Below are positions 1 to 8,056 of a DNA stretch of 64,000 nt, piece after piece. The position numbers and the translations under genes are program-made. Every line of letters starts with the position of its first letter. Within the stretch, counting starts at the first letter, position 1. The stretch covers positions 1 to 64,000 of the forward strand of contig SVJU01000002.1 in the NCBI GenBank assembly GCA_015068825.1, written 5' to 3'. The DNA comes from Oscillospiraceae bacterium (GTDB lineage Bacteria > Bacillota > Clostridia > UMGS1810). The notes under the pieces are model-generated. The model had not been told where the DNA came from. It ran no database searches and was given only the letters and a program-made list of their open reading frames with translations.

Positions 1-8
1 CAAAGAAC

Positions 9-107
9 AAAAATCCCGTAATGCTGACGCATTTCGGGATTTTTTTATGCAGTATAAATTAAAAATATAGTTTCAAAACCAATGCTACCTTATTACCCTC
101 GACCTTA
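9..107 (-). mobile_element. Partial copy of a short TA-flanked inverted-repeat (MITE-like) element
   Basis: These 99 bases are the reverse complement of 14847-14945 with a single mismatch. The right end (88-105) is the terminal repeat CCTTATTACCCTCGACCT followed by TA, as at the other copy. An internal hairpin with arms around AATCCCG and CGGGATT plus T-runs (9-47) should terminate transcription in both directions. To the left of position 9 the sequence departs from the other copy, so this end is variable or truncated. It lies just downstream of the AraC gene. Confidence 0.75.
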
Positions 108-124
108 TGTAACAGGGATTTTTA

Positions 125-1045
125 TTAGTTTATATAATCAGTTGAGTTTCGGTATTTACTTGGCGATGCGCCTGTGATTTTTTTAAATGTTTTTATAAAA
201 TGCGGTATATCCACAAAACCTACTTTAACGGCAATATCTTTTACAGGAACACTGCTCGTTCTTAAAAGCTCCATTGCCATATTTATGCGGTAATTTATAA
301 GAAACGAATGAAGCGAAAAGCCTGAATTCTTTTTAAAAACTCTGTTTATATAAACAGGGTTCATAAAAAATTTTTCGCCTAAAATTTCGTATGTTATTTC
401 TTTATCGTAATTATTTTGTATGTACTGTATTATGTTTCGGGTGAGGGTCATATTTGCGTTGCCGCAATCTTCTTTATTAAAGCTTAATTCACGCACCATA
501 CTTATAATTACCGATTTTAAAACAGTTGACAAAAGTATATCCAGATAGCTTTTATCCGCAACATTAAATTCAGTTGTAAGAAGTCTTAAACGGCTCTCGG
601 TAGAATTTGAATTATACAAAACTATGGGAGAATTTAAAACTGTTGCATCCTGTATATCAACATTTTCAAGAACATCTTCTTTTGAAAATTTGTTTGAATG
701 AACAGGGTGGAATGGTTTTTTTATATGCGAAAATTTTTGGGTGTAATCAAAGTTTATTGTAATATATTCTATCGTACCATCATCACTTGGTTGCCATATA
801 TATTTTGTTCCCGCCTTAAACAGAATGGAGCAGCCTGAACAAAGCTTATAGCTTTTATTATGAATTATCATATTTCCGTTTCCTGAAATAATATGAAAAA
901 GACGGCAGTCAGGACTTTGAAGTTCAAAAAAAACATCGTTTTTTGTACTGCTGCTGATTGTAGATATAATTGCCTGTCTTACAAAGGGTTTAACATCTTC
1001 TAAAAGCACTTCTTCCGCCTCCAAACACATATCAATTTTGCACAT
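125..1045 (-). CDS. AraC-family transcriptional regulator with N-terminal cupin-type sensor
   Basis: This 306-residue protein has the usual AraC layout. The first ~150 residues form a cupin-like ligand domain (LFHIISGNGNMIIHNKSYKL, then a glycine and proline turn pattern). The last ~100 residues carry two helix-turn-helix motifs ending in PVKDIAVKVGFVDIPHFIKTFKK and ASPSKYR, typical of HTH_18. It is transcribed away from the glycyl-radical operon, the classic position of a local activator. The 210-base gap contains a 19-bp palindrome and a 22-bp-phased direct repeat at the operon promoter. The likely inducer is the sugar or metabolite handled by the adjacent enzymes; this is inferred. A weak GGATG sits ten bases before the ATG; a second ATG five codons in is possible. 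Confidence 0.9.
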   Translation of the reverse strand: MCKIDMCLEAEEVLLEDVKPFVRQAIISTISSSTKNDVFFELQSPDCRLFHIISGNGNMIIHNKSYKLCSGCSILFKAGTKYIWQPSDDGTIEYITINFDYTQKFSHIKKPFHPVHSNKFSKEDVLENVDIQDATVLNSPIVLYNSNSTESRLRLLTTEFNVADKSYLDILLSTVLKSVIISMVRELSFNKEDCGNANMTLTRNIIQYIQNNYDKEITYEILGEKFFMNPVYINRVFKKNSGFSLHSFLINYRINMAMELLRTSSVPVKDIAVKVGFVDIPHFIKTFKKITGASPSKYRNSTDYIN

Positions 1046-1072
1046 TTTATATTAACATCCTTTTTTTTGATT

Positions 1073-1091
1073 GTCAACAAAATTTGTTGAC
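1073..1091. promoter_or_regulatory. Perfect palindromic operator candidate
   Basis: GTCAACAAAATTTGTTGAC is an inverted repeat with perfect 9-base arms and one central base, 28 bases upstream of the AraC start. A weaker palindrome (GATTTG-AA-CAAATC, 1101-1114) follows. The TCAACAA core recurs upstream of the DeoR/MATE pair at 14025-14060, so DeoR binding is possible. The bound protein is inferred. Confidence 0.5.
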
Positions 1092-1163
1092 TTTATGCAA
1101 GATTTGAACAAATCTATCCAAAAACATCAAAAATATTAAAAGTACGAAAAACACAATTTTTGG

Positions 1164-1205
1164 TTTTGTTTAGACATTTACTTGATTTTGTTTACAAGCT
1201 ATAAT
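1164..1205 (+). promoter_or_regulatory. Promoter of the glycyl-radical operon with two phased activator half-sites
   Basis: TATAAT at 1200-1205 is preceded, 17 bases upstream, by TTTACT (1177-1182), a weak sigma-A -35. The 9-mer TTTTGTTTA occurs at 1164-1172 and again at 1186-1194, a 22-base period (two helical turns), on either side of the -35. This is the usual arrangement for AraC-family activators. No terminator was seen between 1256 and 9265, so this is probably the main promoter for seven genes. Confidence 0.55.
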
Positions 1206-1255
1206 GAAGCCATAATGGAAAATTTGTACTTAAAATTTGGAAGGGATGTATCATA

Positions 1256-2155
1256 ATGAAAGCATTAATAACAGATATACAGCGTTTTTCATTAACTGAT
1301 GGCGACGGCATTCGCACAACCGTATTTTTTAAAGGTTGCAATATGCATTGCACATGGTGTCACAACCCCGAAACAATTTCACCAAAAAGCCAGCTTATGT
1401 TTTATGAAACAAAATGTATAGGCTGCAGAAAATGTTTTGAGGTTTGCCCAAACGGTGCTCATAAAGTTAAAGACGGAAAGCACATAATAGACAGAAATCT
1501 TTGCACAAACTGCAAAAAATGTGCCGAAGAGTGCTATGCTGACGCCCTTGTAATGTGCGGCAAAGAAATGAGCATTGATGATATAATGTTTGAAGTTATA
1601 CAGGATAAAGCTTATTACAACACATCAAATGGCGGCGTAACTTTATCAGGCGGTGAGGTTTTATGCCATGTGGATTTTGCATCAGAGCTTGCAGACGCAT
1701 GCCATAAAGAAAACATTAATGTTGCTGTTGAAACCAATCTTTGCTTTGATTTTGAATATGCACTCCCACTTTTGAAAAAAGTTGACTTAATAATGTGCGA
1801 CTTAAAAATATTTGACGACAAAGAACATTTAAAACACACAGGCGTATCAAATAAAAAAATTATTGAAAATATTAAAAAATTAGATGATTTAAATATTCCG
1901 TTTATTGTAAGAACTCCGCTTATTCCGCTTGTTACCGATTCTTGTCAAAACATTAAAGCAATAGCTTTGTATATTAAAGATTTAAAAAATTTAAAACGAT
2001 ATGAACTGCTTAACTTTAACCCATTAGGCGAAAGCAAGTACAAAGGTCTTGACCTTGATAATACATTCAAAAATGCAAGACCACTTAAAAACGATAAGCT
2101 TGATACAATCCATAGCCTGCTTAAAGAGACCGGCGTTGAATACAAAATAGTTTAA
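1256..2155 (+). CDS. Glycyl-radical enzyme activating protein (radical SAM)
   Basis: This 299-residue protein is a pyruvate formate-lyase-activase-type radical SAM enzyme. It uses S-adenosylmethionine and a [4Fe-4S] cluster to place a radical on the glycine of its partner enzyme. The SAM motif CNMHCTWC is at residues 28-35. It is followed by a ferredoxin-like insert with two CxxCxxCxxxC sets (Cys54-57-60-64 and Cys83-86-89-93), as in activases of the non-PFL glycyl-radical enzymes (CutD, HpdA, glycerol dehydratase activase). SGGEVL near residue 130 is the usual activase glycine-rich turn. The partner starts 14 bases downstream behind a strong AAAGGAGG, so the two are translated from one message. 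Here the activase precedes the enzyme. Confidence 0.95.
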   Translation: MKALITDIQRFSLTDGDGIRTTVFFKGCNMHCTWCHNPETISPKSQLMFYETKCIGCRKCFEVCPNGAHKVKDGKHIIDRNLCTNCKKCAEECYADALVMCGKEMSIDDIMFEVIQDKAYYNTSNGGVTLSGGEVLCHVDFASELADACHKENINVAVETNLCFDFEYALPLLKKVDLIMCDLKIFDDKEHLKHTGVSNKKIIENIKKLDDLNIPFIVRTPLIPLVTDSCQNIKAIALYIKDLKNLKRYELLNFNPLGESKYKGLDLDNTFKNARPLKNDKLDTIHSLLKETGVEYKIV

Positions 2156-2169
2156 AGGAGGAAGCAATT

Positions 2170-4380
2170 TTGAGTGAAATAAAATTTATAAATAAATTCC
2201 CTTCAAACGAAGAATTTACATTTGACAAAAGAATAAAGCTTCTTCGCGAAAGAAAAGTAAGCCAAACAGAAGAAAAAGCCAGAAACGGCGGTGCAAACGA
2301 AGACGATTACGGTCTTATTGTTCAGGATGAATTTAATTACAAGCTAAAACCTAATCACGAAAACGGTTCTATTTACGGTTACAAGGCGTGGACAGAAAAT
2401 TACTGCGCAATTCTTGACTCTCATCCGCTTTACTGCGACCCATTAGATGCTTTTGTAGGCAAAGGCTTTTTGTTTCTTGAAAGACTTCGTCCGGTGGACA
2501 AAAAATGGAATCCCGATTATCCGTTTGACGATTTACAAAAGCTTTTTGATAAATATAATGTTATTTCAGGTATTGACAACTGCCATCACTTTACTCCCGA
2601 TTTACAGATTGGGTTTGATCTTGGCTGGGGAGGAATTTTAAAAAAGCTTAAAGAACAAAAAGAGCTTCACGATGAAACACACTTTGAATTTTACGACAGC
2701 GAAATTAAAGTAGTTGAAACAATTATACGCTTTCTTACAAGAATGGCAGACGAAATAAAAGACCTTTCCGAAAAGGAAAAAAATCCATATCTTAAAAAGA
2801 ATCTTGAAGAAATGTCTGCGATGAACAAAAAAATCGCTTCAAATCCACCCGAAACATTTAAAGAAGCAATTCAGTGGATGTGCTGGTTCAGTATGTTATC
2901 CCGTACATACAACAGAGGAAGTGCAGGCGGTCAGCTTGACGAAATGTTAAGACCTTACTATGAAAAAGACATCAAGGCAAACATTTTAACAGACGACGAA
3001 GCTGTGTTTTATCTTGCATGTCTGTTTTTACAGGACAGCAGATATTTTCAGTTGGGCGGTCCTGACGCAAATGGAAACGATATGACTTCAAAGGCATCAT
3101 ATCTTTGTCTTGATGCGGCAGACAAAATCAACATTGCCTGTAACTTAACCATTCGTGTTCACGATAAATTAGACGAAAAATTCTTTAAAAAATCGGTTGC
3201 ATATCTTTTCAAAAATAAGCAGGGATGGCCAAGATATTCTTCGGATACTGCCCTTGCAGAAGGGTTTATGAAATGTGGATATCCATTAGAGCTTGCAAGA
3301 AAAAGAGTTGCGGCAGGATGCCACTGGATGTGTATTCCCGGTATGGAATATACCATGAACGATACTGTAAAAATCAATCTTGCAAAGGTTTTTGAAGTTG
3401 CATATTACGAAATGATGGAAGGCAGCGAAAAAAGCATCGATAAGCTTTGGAAACTTTATAAACATCATCTTAAAAAAGCAGTTGATGCAACAGGCGATGG
3501 TATTATGCATCATCTTAAATACCAGTCAAAATCGCAACCCGAGCTTATTCTGAATTTGTTCCAGCATGGACTTATTGAAAAAGGTGTAAATATAACAGAT
3601 GGCGGCGCAAATTATTACAATATGTGCGTTGACGGCAGTGGTATTGCAGTTGTAGCCGACAGCTTTGCCGCTTGCGAGCAGCGTGTTGAAAGAGAACAAA
3701 AAATCACCTTCGATACACTCACAAAACATCTTAAAAGCAATTTTGAAGGCGAAGATGGCGAATACATAAGACAAATGCTTATAAATAGCGAGCGTTATTG
3801 TGGCGGAAACTTACTTGGTGATGAATGGGCAAAGAAAATAAGCAATCTTTATACCGAGCTTGTTCGTGATTTAAACCTTCAGCATCCCGGAATTAACTTT
3901 ATTCCCGGATTTTTCTCATGGTCAAACACACTTGGTCTTGGAAAAACCGTTTCTGCTACTCCAAACGGACGAAAAGCTTATGAAGCTATCAACCACGGAG
4001 CAAATCCAAATGGCGGATTCAGAAAAGACGGTGCGGTTTCATCAATGTGTAACTCCATTGGCTTAATTCAGCCAGGATACGGAAACTGTGCACCTGTTCA
4101 GCTTGAATTTGACCCGGGCATTGTTAATGATGAAGAAGGCATTGACAAAATGGCGGCAATGATTAAAACAATTATGAACACAGGAAATACTCTGCTTAAC
4201 ATAAACATTATAGATGCCAAAAAGATTTTAGAAGCACATAAAGACCCGTTTAAATATCCCGACCTTGTTGTAAGGGTAACAGGCTTTACTGCATTTTTTG
4301 CAATGCTTTCGCCTGAATTCAGGCAACTTGTTGTTGACCGTGTAGTATCGGTAAACCCCGTTATATCAGATAATATATAA
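2170..4380 (+). CDS. Glycyl-radical enzyme (PFL/glycerol-dehydratase superfamily), substrate unknown
   Basis: This 736-residue protein starts with TTG behind AAAGGAGG. The C-terminal radical loop is VRVTGFTAFFAML with the radical glycine at residue 705, about 31 from the end. The active-site cysteine is Cys384 in AAGCHWMCIPG. In the known GRE dehydratases and lyases (glycerol and propanediol dehydratase, CutC, HypD, isethionate lyase) and in HpdB, the cysteine is followed two residues later by a catalytic Glu (GCxE). Here that position is Trp386, and a second Cys lies at 388. It also lacks the CC pair of true pyruvate formate-lyase. At 736 residues it is shorter than most relatives (about 780-850). 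The operon context (cupin, aldose-isomerase-like, TIM-barrel isomerase, sugar dehydrogenases) points to a sugar, polyol or sugar-acid substrate. The specific reaction is not predicted. Confidence 0.93.
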   Translation: MSEIKFINKFPSNEEFTFDKRIKLLRERKVSQTEEKARNGGANEDDYGLIVQDEFNYKLKPNHENGSIYGYKAWTENYCAILDSHPLYCDPLDAFVGKGFLFLERLRPVDKKWNPDYPFDDLQKLFDKYNVISGIDNCHHFTPDLQIGFDLGWGGILKKLKEQKELHDETHFEFYDSEIKVVETIIRFLTRMADEIKDLSEKEKNPYLKKNLEEMSAMNKKIASNPPETFKEAIQWMCWFSMLSRTYNRGSAGGQLDEMLRPYYEKDIKANILTDDEAVFYLACLFLQDSRYFQLGGPDANGNDMTSKASYLCLDAADKINIACNLTIRVHDKLDEKFFKKSVAYLFKNKQGWPRYSSDTALAEGFMKCGYPLELARKRVAAGCHWMCIPGMEYTMNDTVKINLAKVFEVAYYEMMEGSEKSIDKLWKLYKHHLKKAVDATGDGIMHHLKYQSKSQPELILNLFQHGLIEKGVNITDGGANYYNMCVDGSGIAVVADSFAACEQRVEREQKITFDTLTKHLKSNFEGEDGEYIRQMLINSERYCGGNLLGDEWAKKISNLYTELVRDLNLQHPGINFIPGFFSWSNTLGLGKTVSATPNGRKAYEAINHGANPNGGFRKDGAVSSMCNSIGLIQPGYGNCAPVQLEFDPGIVNDEEGIDKMAAMIKTIMNTGNTLLNINIIDAKKILEAHKDPFKYPDLVVRVTGFTAFFAMLSPEFRQLVVDRVVSVNPVISDNI

Positions 4381-4401
4381 ATTTTAAGGAGGCTTATAAC
4401 T

Positions 4402-5178
4402 ATGAATGTTGTAATGGAAAAAGTTGATACCAGCGTAAAAGGAAATCGCTCTGTTGAACTATGCAAAGGCGAAATTTTAGGTGCACATCCTGTTCACCAT
4501 ACAATCGAAAAAGGAAGCGTTTTGGAATTTAGCGAAAACTGTGGATATTACCACATAATAATACTTATTGAAGGTACAGCAGTTTTTAGCACAGATAACA
4601 AAGAATATACTTTCGACGGCAGAACAACTTTTGTTCCCGCACCTGACAAAAAACTTACAGTTTGTGCAAAAGAAGATGTGCAGATTCTTGAAATTCAATG
4701 GGATGAAGCACCTGGTGATGAAGAAGATTTAAAAGAATACAAAACCCAATTTCCTGTTGTTGTACCTTATCAGGAATCAATACAGTATATCGACCCTAAC
4801 AAGAGTGAAAAAACCATAAGCAGAATGATGATTCCGCACGAAGTACTTCCAAGATTTACAATCGGCTCTGTTGAATCTTACGGTTATGACCTTGTAAGAC
4901 CTCACGCTCATCCTATGCTTGACCAGTTCTTCTTCAGCTTCCCTGAAAACGATATGGAAGTAATTATTGATGACGAAAAAATCAATATGAAGGGCAACAT
5001 AATTATGCACATTCCGCTTGGTTCAAACCACGGTGTTGAAGTAACAGGCGACAGACACATGCACTATATGTGGATAGATTTTATGCCAGATAAAGAAGCA
5101 GGACTTAAAAGACTTAATTTCAGCCACAGACCTACAGGAACTGTAAGAGATTTTGCAAACGAGGATAAACACAGATGA
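4402..5178 (+). CDS. Two-domain cupin protein
   Basis: This 258-residue soluble protein appears to contain two cupin folds. The first spans about residues 15-95 (HTIEKGSVLEFSENCGYYHIII through the FVPAPDKKL turn). The second spans about 145-235 (RPHAHPMLDQFFF, then IPLGSNHGVEV and HMHYMWIDF). HAH, the later Asp/Glu and GSNHGVE look like metal ligands. Such proteins can be isomerases, epimerases, lyases or small-molecule sensors. Its place between a glycyl-radical enzyme and a phosphomannose-isomerase-like gene suggests a sugar isomerase or epimerase, but no reaction can be assigned. The RBS is AAGGAGG. The stop overlaps the next start (ATGA), indicating coupled translation. Confidence 0.8.
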   Translation: MNVVMEKVDTSVKGNRSVELCKGEILGAHPVHHTIEKGSVLEFSENCGYYHIIILIEGTAVFSTDNKEYTFDGRTTFVPAPDKKLTVCAKEDVQILEIQWDEAPGDEEDLKEYKTQFPVVVPYQESIQYIDPNKSEKTISRMMIPHEVLPRFTIGSVESYGYDLVRPHAHPMLDQFFFSFPENDMEVIIDDEKINMKGNIIMHIPLGSNHGVEVTGDRHMHYMWIDFMPDKEAGLKRLNFSHRPTGTVRDFANEDKHR

Positions 5179-6221
5179 GTATAAATCTTAAAAAACCTGT
5201 AAAGCTTTCAAGGGCAGGCGCATGGCGTACATACTTTGGCGGAAGCCTTATTGAAAAGCTTCACGGAAACGAAAATGCACCCGATACAAACTTTCCTGAA
5301 GAGTGGATTATGTCTACCGTTGCTGCACGAAACAGCGGCAGAGAGCATATTGTTGAAGGGTTAAGCATGGTTGAAGGCAGTGATATTTCACTTGAAAGAC
5401 TTATAAAAAATAATCCTTACGAATGTCTTGGAAAAGAATATGTAAAAAATCACGGCAAAACACCGGGTGTGCTTGTAAAGCTTATTGATTCTTCTGAAAG
5501 GCTTACCATTCAGGTGCATCTGACAAAAGAAAAAGCAAAAGAAGTTTTTGACTCGCCTTTTGGAAAAACAGAATGCTGGCATATTATAGGCGGCCGCGAA
5601 ATAAACGGCGAAAAGCCATGTATATATTTTGGCTTTAAAAAAGGCATAACAAGAGAAAAATGGAAAGAAATTTTTGATAATCAGGATATTCCAAAAATGC
5701 TTGATTGTATGCATAAATTCGAGGTAAAAGAGGGCGATACTTTTCTTATTGAAGGCGGTATTCCCCACGCCATAGGCGCAGGATGCTTTCTTGTGGAAGT
5801 TCAGGAGCCTACCGATTTTACAATAAGAACAGAAAAAACAACTCCCGGCGGGCTTTGCGTTTCTGATTTTATGTGCCATCAGGGGCTTGGTTTTGACAAA
5901 ATGTTCGACCTTTTTGACTATACGGGCTACACCAAAGAAGAAATTTTGGAAAAATGGTATATAAAACAAAAAGACGAAACCCTTATAGGATATAATCACA
6001 CAAAAATGTTTGCCCTTGATATGCTTTTTATAAACGGAGAAAAAGAAATTTGTTCAAACAATAAATTCAGCGGGATTTATGTTCTTGACGGCGAAGGCAC
6101 AATTGATGGCAAAAACGCAAAAAAAGGCGACCAGTATTTTTTAGCAGCATGTTGCGATAATTTTAAAATAAGCGGAAATATGAAAATTATAAGATTTTAC
6201 GGACCAAAGGAGGAAGTTTAA
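5175..6221 (+). CDS. Class I mannose-6-phosphate isomerase-like protein
   Basis: This 348-residue cupin-fold enzyme is of the ManA type, which interconverts mannose-6-phosphate and fructose-6-phosphate with Zn2+. The metal-binding pieces are visible: LTIQVHLTKEKA (Gln and His), GKTECWHIIGG (Glu) and IEGGIPHAIGAG (His). The N-terminal W..YFGG pattern also fits. As part of this operon it may act on an unusual phosphorylated or free aldose made by the neighbouring enzymes rather than serving mannose metabolism. Its ATG overlaps the cupin gene stop by four bases and its stop shares a base with the next ATG, so the three genes are translationally coupled. Confidence 0.88.
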   Translation: MSINLKKPVKLSRAGAWRTYFGGSLIEKLHGNENAPDTNFPEEWIMSTVAARNSGREHIVEGLSMVEGSDISLERLIKNNPYECLGKEYVKNHGKTPGVLVKLIDSSERLTIQVHLTKEKAKEVFDSPFGKTECWHIIGGREINGEKPCIYFGFKKGITREKWKEIFDNQDIPKMLDCMHKFEVKEGDTFLIEGGIPHAIGAGCFLVEVQEPTDFTIRTEKTTPGGLCVSDFMCHQGLGFDKMFDLFDYTGYTKEEILEKWYIKQKDETLIGYNHTKMFALDMLFINGEKEICSNNKFSGIYVLDGEGTIDGKNAKKGDQYFLAACCDNFKISGNMKIIRFYGPKEEV

Positions 6222-7018
6222 TGCGATACGGTTTTTGCAAGGAGTTTTCAACACCATTAAAAACAGAAGTTGATTACGACCTTATAAAAATGATAAAAGA
6301 AGCAGGCTTTGATTATGTTGAAATGAGAGCAATGCTTGTTTCATCTCTTACAGATGAAGAATTTGATAAGCTTTACAACACTCTTAAAGAATTAAACCTT
6401 GATTGTGATTGCTGCTGTGCTCTTTTTCCAAAAACAATCCGTGTTACAGGAAAAAGTGTTAATTTAAGCGAAATAGAAGCATATCTTGAAAAAACATTTG
6501 CAAGATGTAAAAAGCTTGGTGCAAAGAAAATTGTTTTCGGAAGCGCACCTGCAAGAGCGCTTGACGAAGAAACATCACAGGATGAAGGATATAAGCAGAT
6601 TGCAGATGTTATTAAAAAGACGGTTGTGCCTATGTGTGAAAAATACGATATGATGGTTGTAATGGAGCCATTAAGGAATGATGCGTGCAACTTTATAAAC
6701 ACACTTTCAGACGGTATGAGAGTTGTAAACGATGTTAAATCAGATAAAATTCAGCTTCTTGCCGACACAATCCATATGATGACAAATAACGACAACCCTG
6801 ACGATGTATTAAAATACAAAGACAGCTTAAAACACATTCACATTGCTGAGCTTCAGAGAATTATGCCTGAAGATGAATACTCTGACTTTATAAATACTGT
6901 TCTTAAAAATTTAAGACAAAACGGTTATGATGGAACAGTTTCGTTTGAGAGTAAAAACGGCAATGGCGTTGAAAGCATGAAAAAAGCACTTAATTTATTA
7001 AAAAATAATTTATATTAA
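6221..7018 (+). CDS. Sugar phosphate isomerase/epimerase-like TIM-barrel protein
   Basis: This 265-residue protein belongs to the xylose-isomerase-like (AP endonuclease family 2) TIM-barrel superfamily, which includes hydroxypyruvate isomerase, ketose 3-epimerases and inosose dehydratase. Typical landmarks are AGFDYVEMRAML near the start, KIVFGSAPARAL mid-protein, VVMEPLRN (metal-binding Glu), LLADTIHMM (Asp and His) and HIHIAELQR, ending with GTVSFESKN (Glu). The set of Glu-Asp-His-Glu ligands suggests an intact metal site. The TAATG junction with the previous stop indicates coupling. It likely isomerises or epimerises the sugar routed through the pathway. The exact substrate cannot be read from sequence. 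Confidence 0.88.
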   Translation: MRYGFCKEFSTPLKTEVDYDLIKMIKEAGFDYVEMRAMLVSSLTDEEFDKLYNTLKELNLDCDCCCALFPKTIRVTGKSVNLSEIEAYLEKTFARCKKLGAKKIVFGSAPARALDEETSQDEGYKQIADVIKKTVVPMCEKYDMMVVMEPLRNDACNFINTLSDGMRVVNDVKSDKIQLLADTIHMMTNNDNPDDVLKYKDSLKHIHIAELQRIMPEDEYSDFINTVLKNLRQNGYDGTVSFESKNGNGVESMKKALNLLKNNLY

Positions 7019-7033
7019 AAGGAGAAATTTAAA

Positions 7034-8044
7034 ATGGCTATTAAAACAGCAGTTATAGGATGCGGAAGAACCGCAAATGATTTACATGCTCCGGTTTTGG
7101 AAAAACATCCGGAATTTGAAGTAACAGCAATATGTGATGTAAACTTAGATGCTTTGGACAAATATTCAAAAAGATTTCCAAACGCGAAAAAATACACAGA
7201 TTATACTACAATGCTAAATTCAGACGAATATGATTTTGCAATTATTCTTACATACAGCTATATGCACACTGCAATTGCACTTGATTTTCTTCGTGCAGGC
7301 AAAAATGTACTTATTACAAAACCCTGGGCTATCACAACAGATGATGCTGATTCAATTATTAAAACTGCCAAAGAAAACAACTGTATTGTAATGCCTTTTA
7401 TTCCATGTCACGATGGTGCAGATGTGGTTAAACTCAAAGAAGTTATTAAAGAAGGCAAAATCGGTAAAGTTTTCAGAGTATACCGTGCACAGATGACATT
7501 TGGAAAAAGAAGTGACTGGCAGACTCTTAAAGCATATGCAGGCGGATATCTTAACAACTGGGGGCCTCACATTGTTGAACAGGCTATGTGTCTTGTTGAC
7601 GAGCCTATTAAATCTGTTTATGCACAAAAAAGACAGATTATCAACCCCGGTGATGCTGACGATATGTTCTGCTCAACCCTTATTACCGAAAGCGGTGTAA
7701 TTGTTCAGGTTGACCATAACATCATTTCTGATTATCTTCCAAACTGGGTTGTTCAGGGTGATAAAGGTACAATTTATGTAAAAGGCAACGAAATGGAAAT
7801 TCACGAAATTTCTTATCCTGAAGCAGACGATCCGACTGTATACAGAAGCGTTACCGAAACAAAGAAAACAAACATTACACTTGAAGGCAAAATTTTTGGT
7901 GACCATTATTCAATCTACTCAATGATTGCCGAAACTTTAAAAGGCAAACCTTATATCGTTTCGCTTGATTATGCAAGACATTTGACCGAAATTATGCAGT
8001 CAATTCATAAATCTGCAGATGAAAACACACTTGTAATACTTTAA
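7034..8044 (+). CDS. Gfo/Idh/MocA-family oxidoreductase (first of a tandem pair)
   Basis: This 336-residue NAD(P)-dependent sugar dehydrogenase-like protein has an N-terminal Rossmann fold (AVIGCGRTANDLHAP, then VTAICDVN). The KPWAITTDDAD segment matches the conserved EKP region of the family, with Trp in place of the common Leu or Met. The C-terminal half is the usual alpha/beta substrate-binding domain (NWGPHIVEQAMCLVDEP contains the Gly-x-His seen in the active site). It lies 15 bases after the TIM-barrel gene with an AAAAGGAG site and 12 bases before a second member of the family. Oxidation or reduction of a cyclic or linear polyol, or 3-keto sugar formation, is plausible. Pairing with a xylose-isomerase-like protein recalls inositol or glycoside-cleavage pathways. 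Confidence 0.9.
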   Translation: MAIKTAVIGCGRTANDLHAPVLEKHPEFEVTAICDVNLDALDKYSKRFPNAKKYTDYTTMLNSDEYDFAIILTYSYMHTAIALDFLRAGKNVLITKPWAITTDDADSIIKTAKENNCIVMPFIPCHDGADVVKLKEVIKEGKIGKVFRVYRAQMTFGKRSDWQTLKAYAGGYLNNWGPHIVEQAMCLVDEPIKSVYAQKRQIINPGDADDMFCSTLITESGVIVQVDHNIISDYLPNWVVQGDKGTIYVKGNEMEIHEISYPEADDPTVYRSVTETKKTNITLEGKIFGDHYSIYSMIAETLKGKPYIVSLDYARHLTEIMQSIHKSADENTLVIL

Positions 8045-8056
8045 GGAGAAGTTACA

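Noticed and set aside
4098-4466. Minus-strand frame of 122 codons across the GRE 3' end
   Set aside because: It is the antisense of the conserved radical-glycine region and the start of the cupin gene; no RBS or domain.
5388-5999. Open frame of 203 codons on the minus strand
   Set aside because: It lies entirely opposite the ManA-like gene, whose conserved motifs are on the plus strand; the antisense product is Phe/Lys-rich with no recognisable domain.
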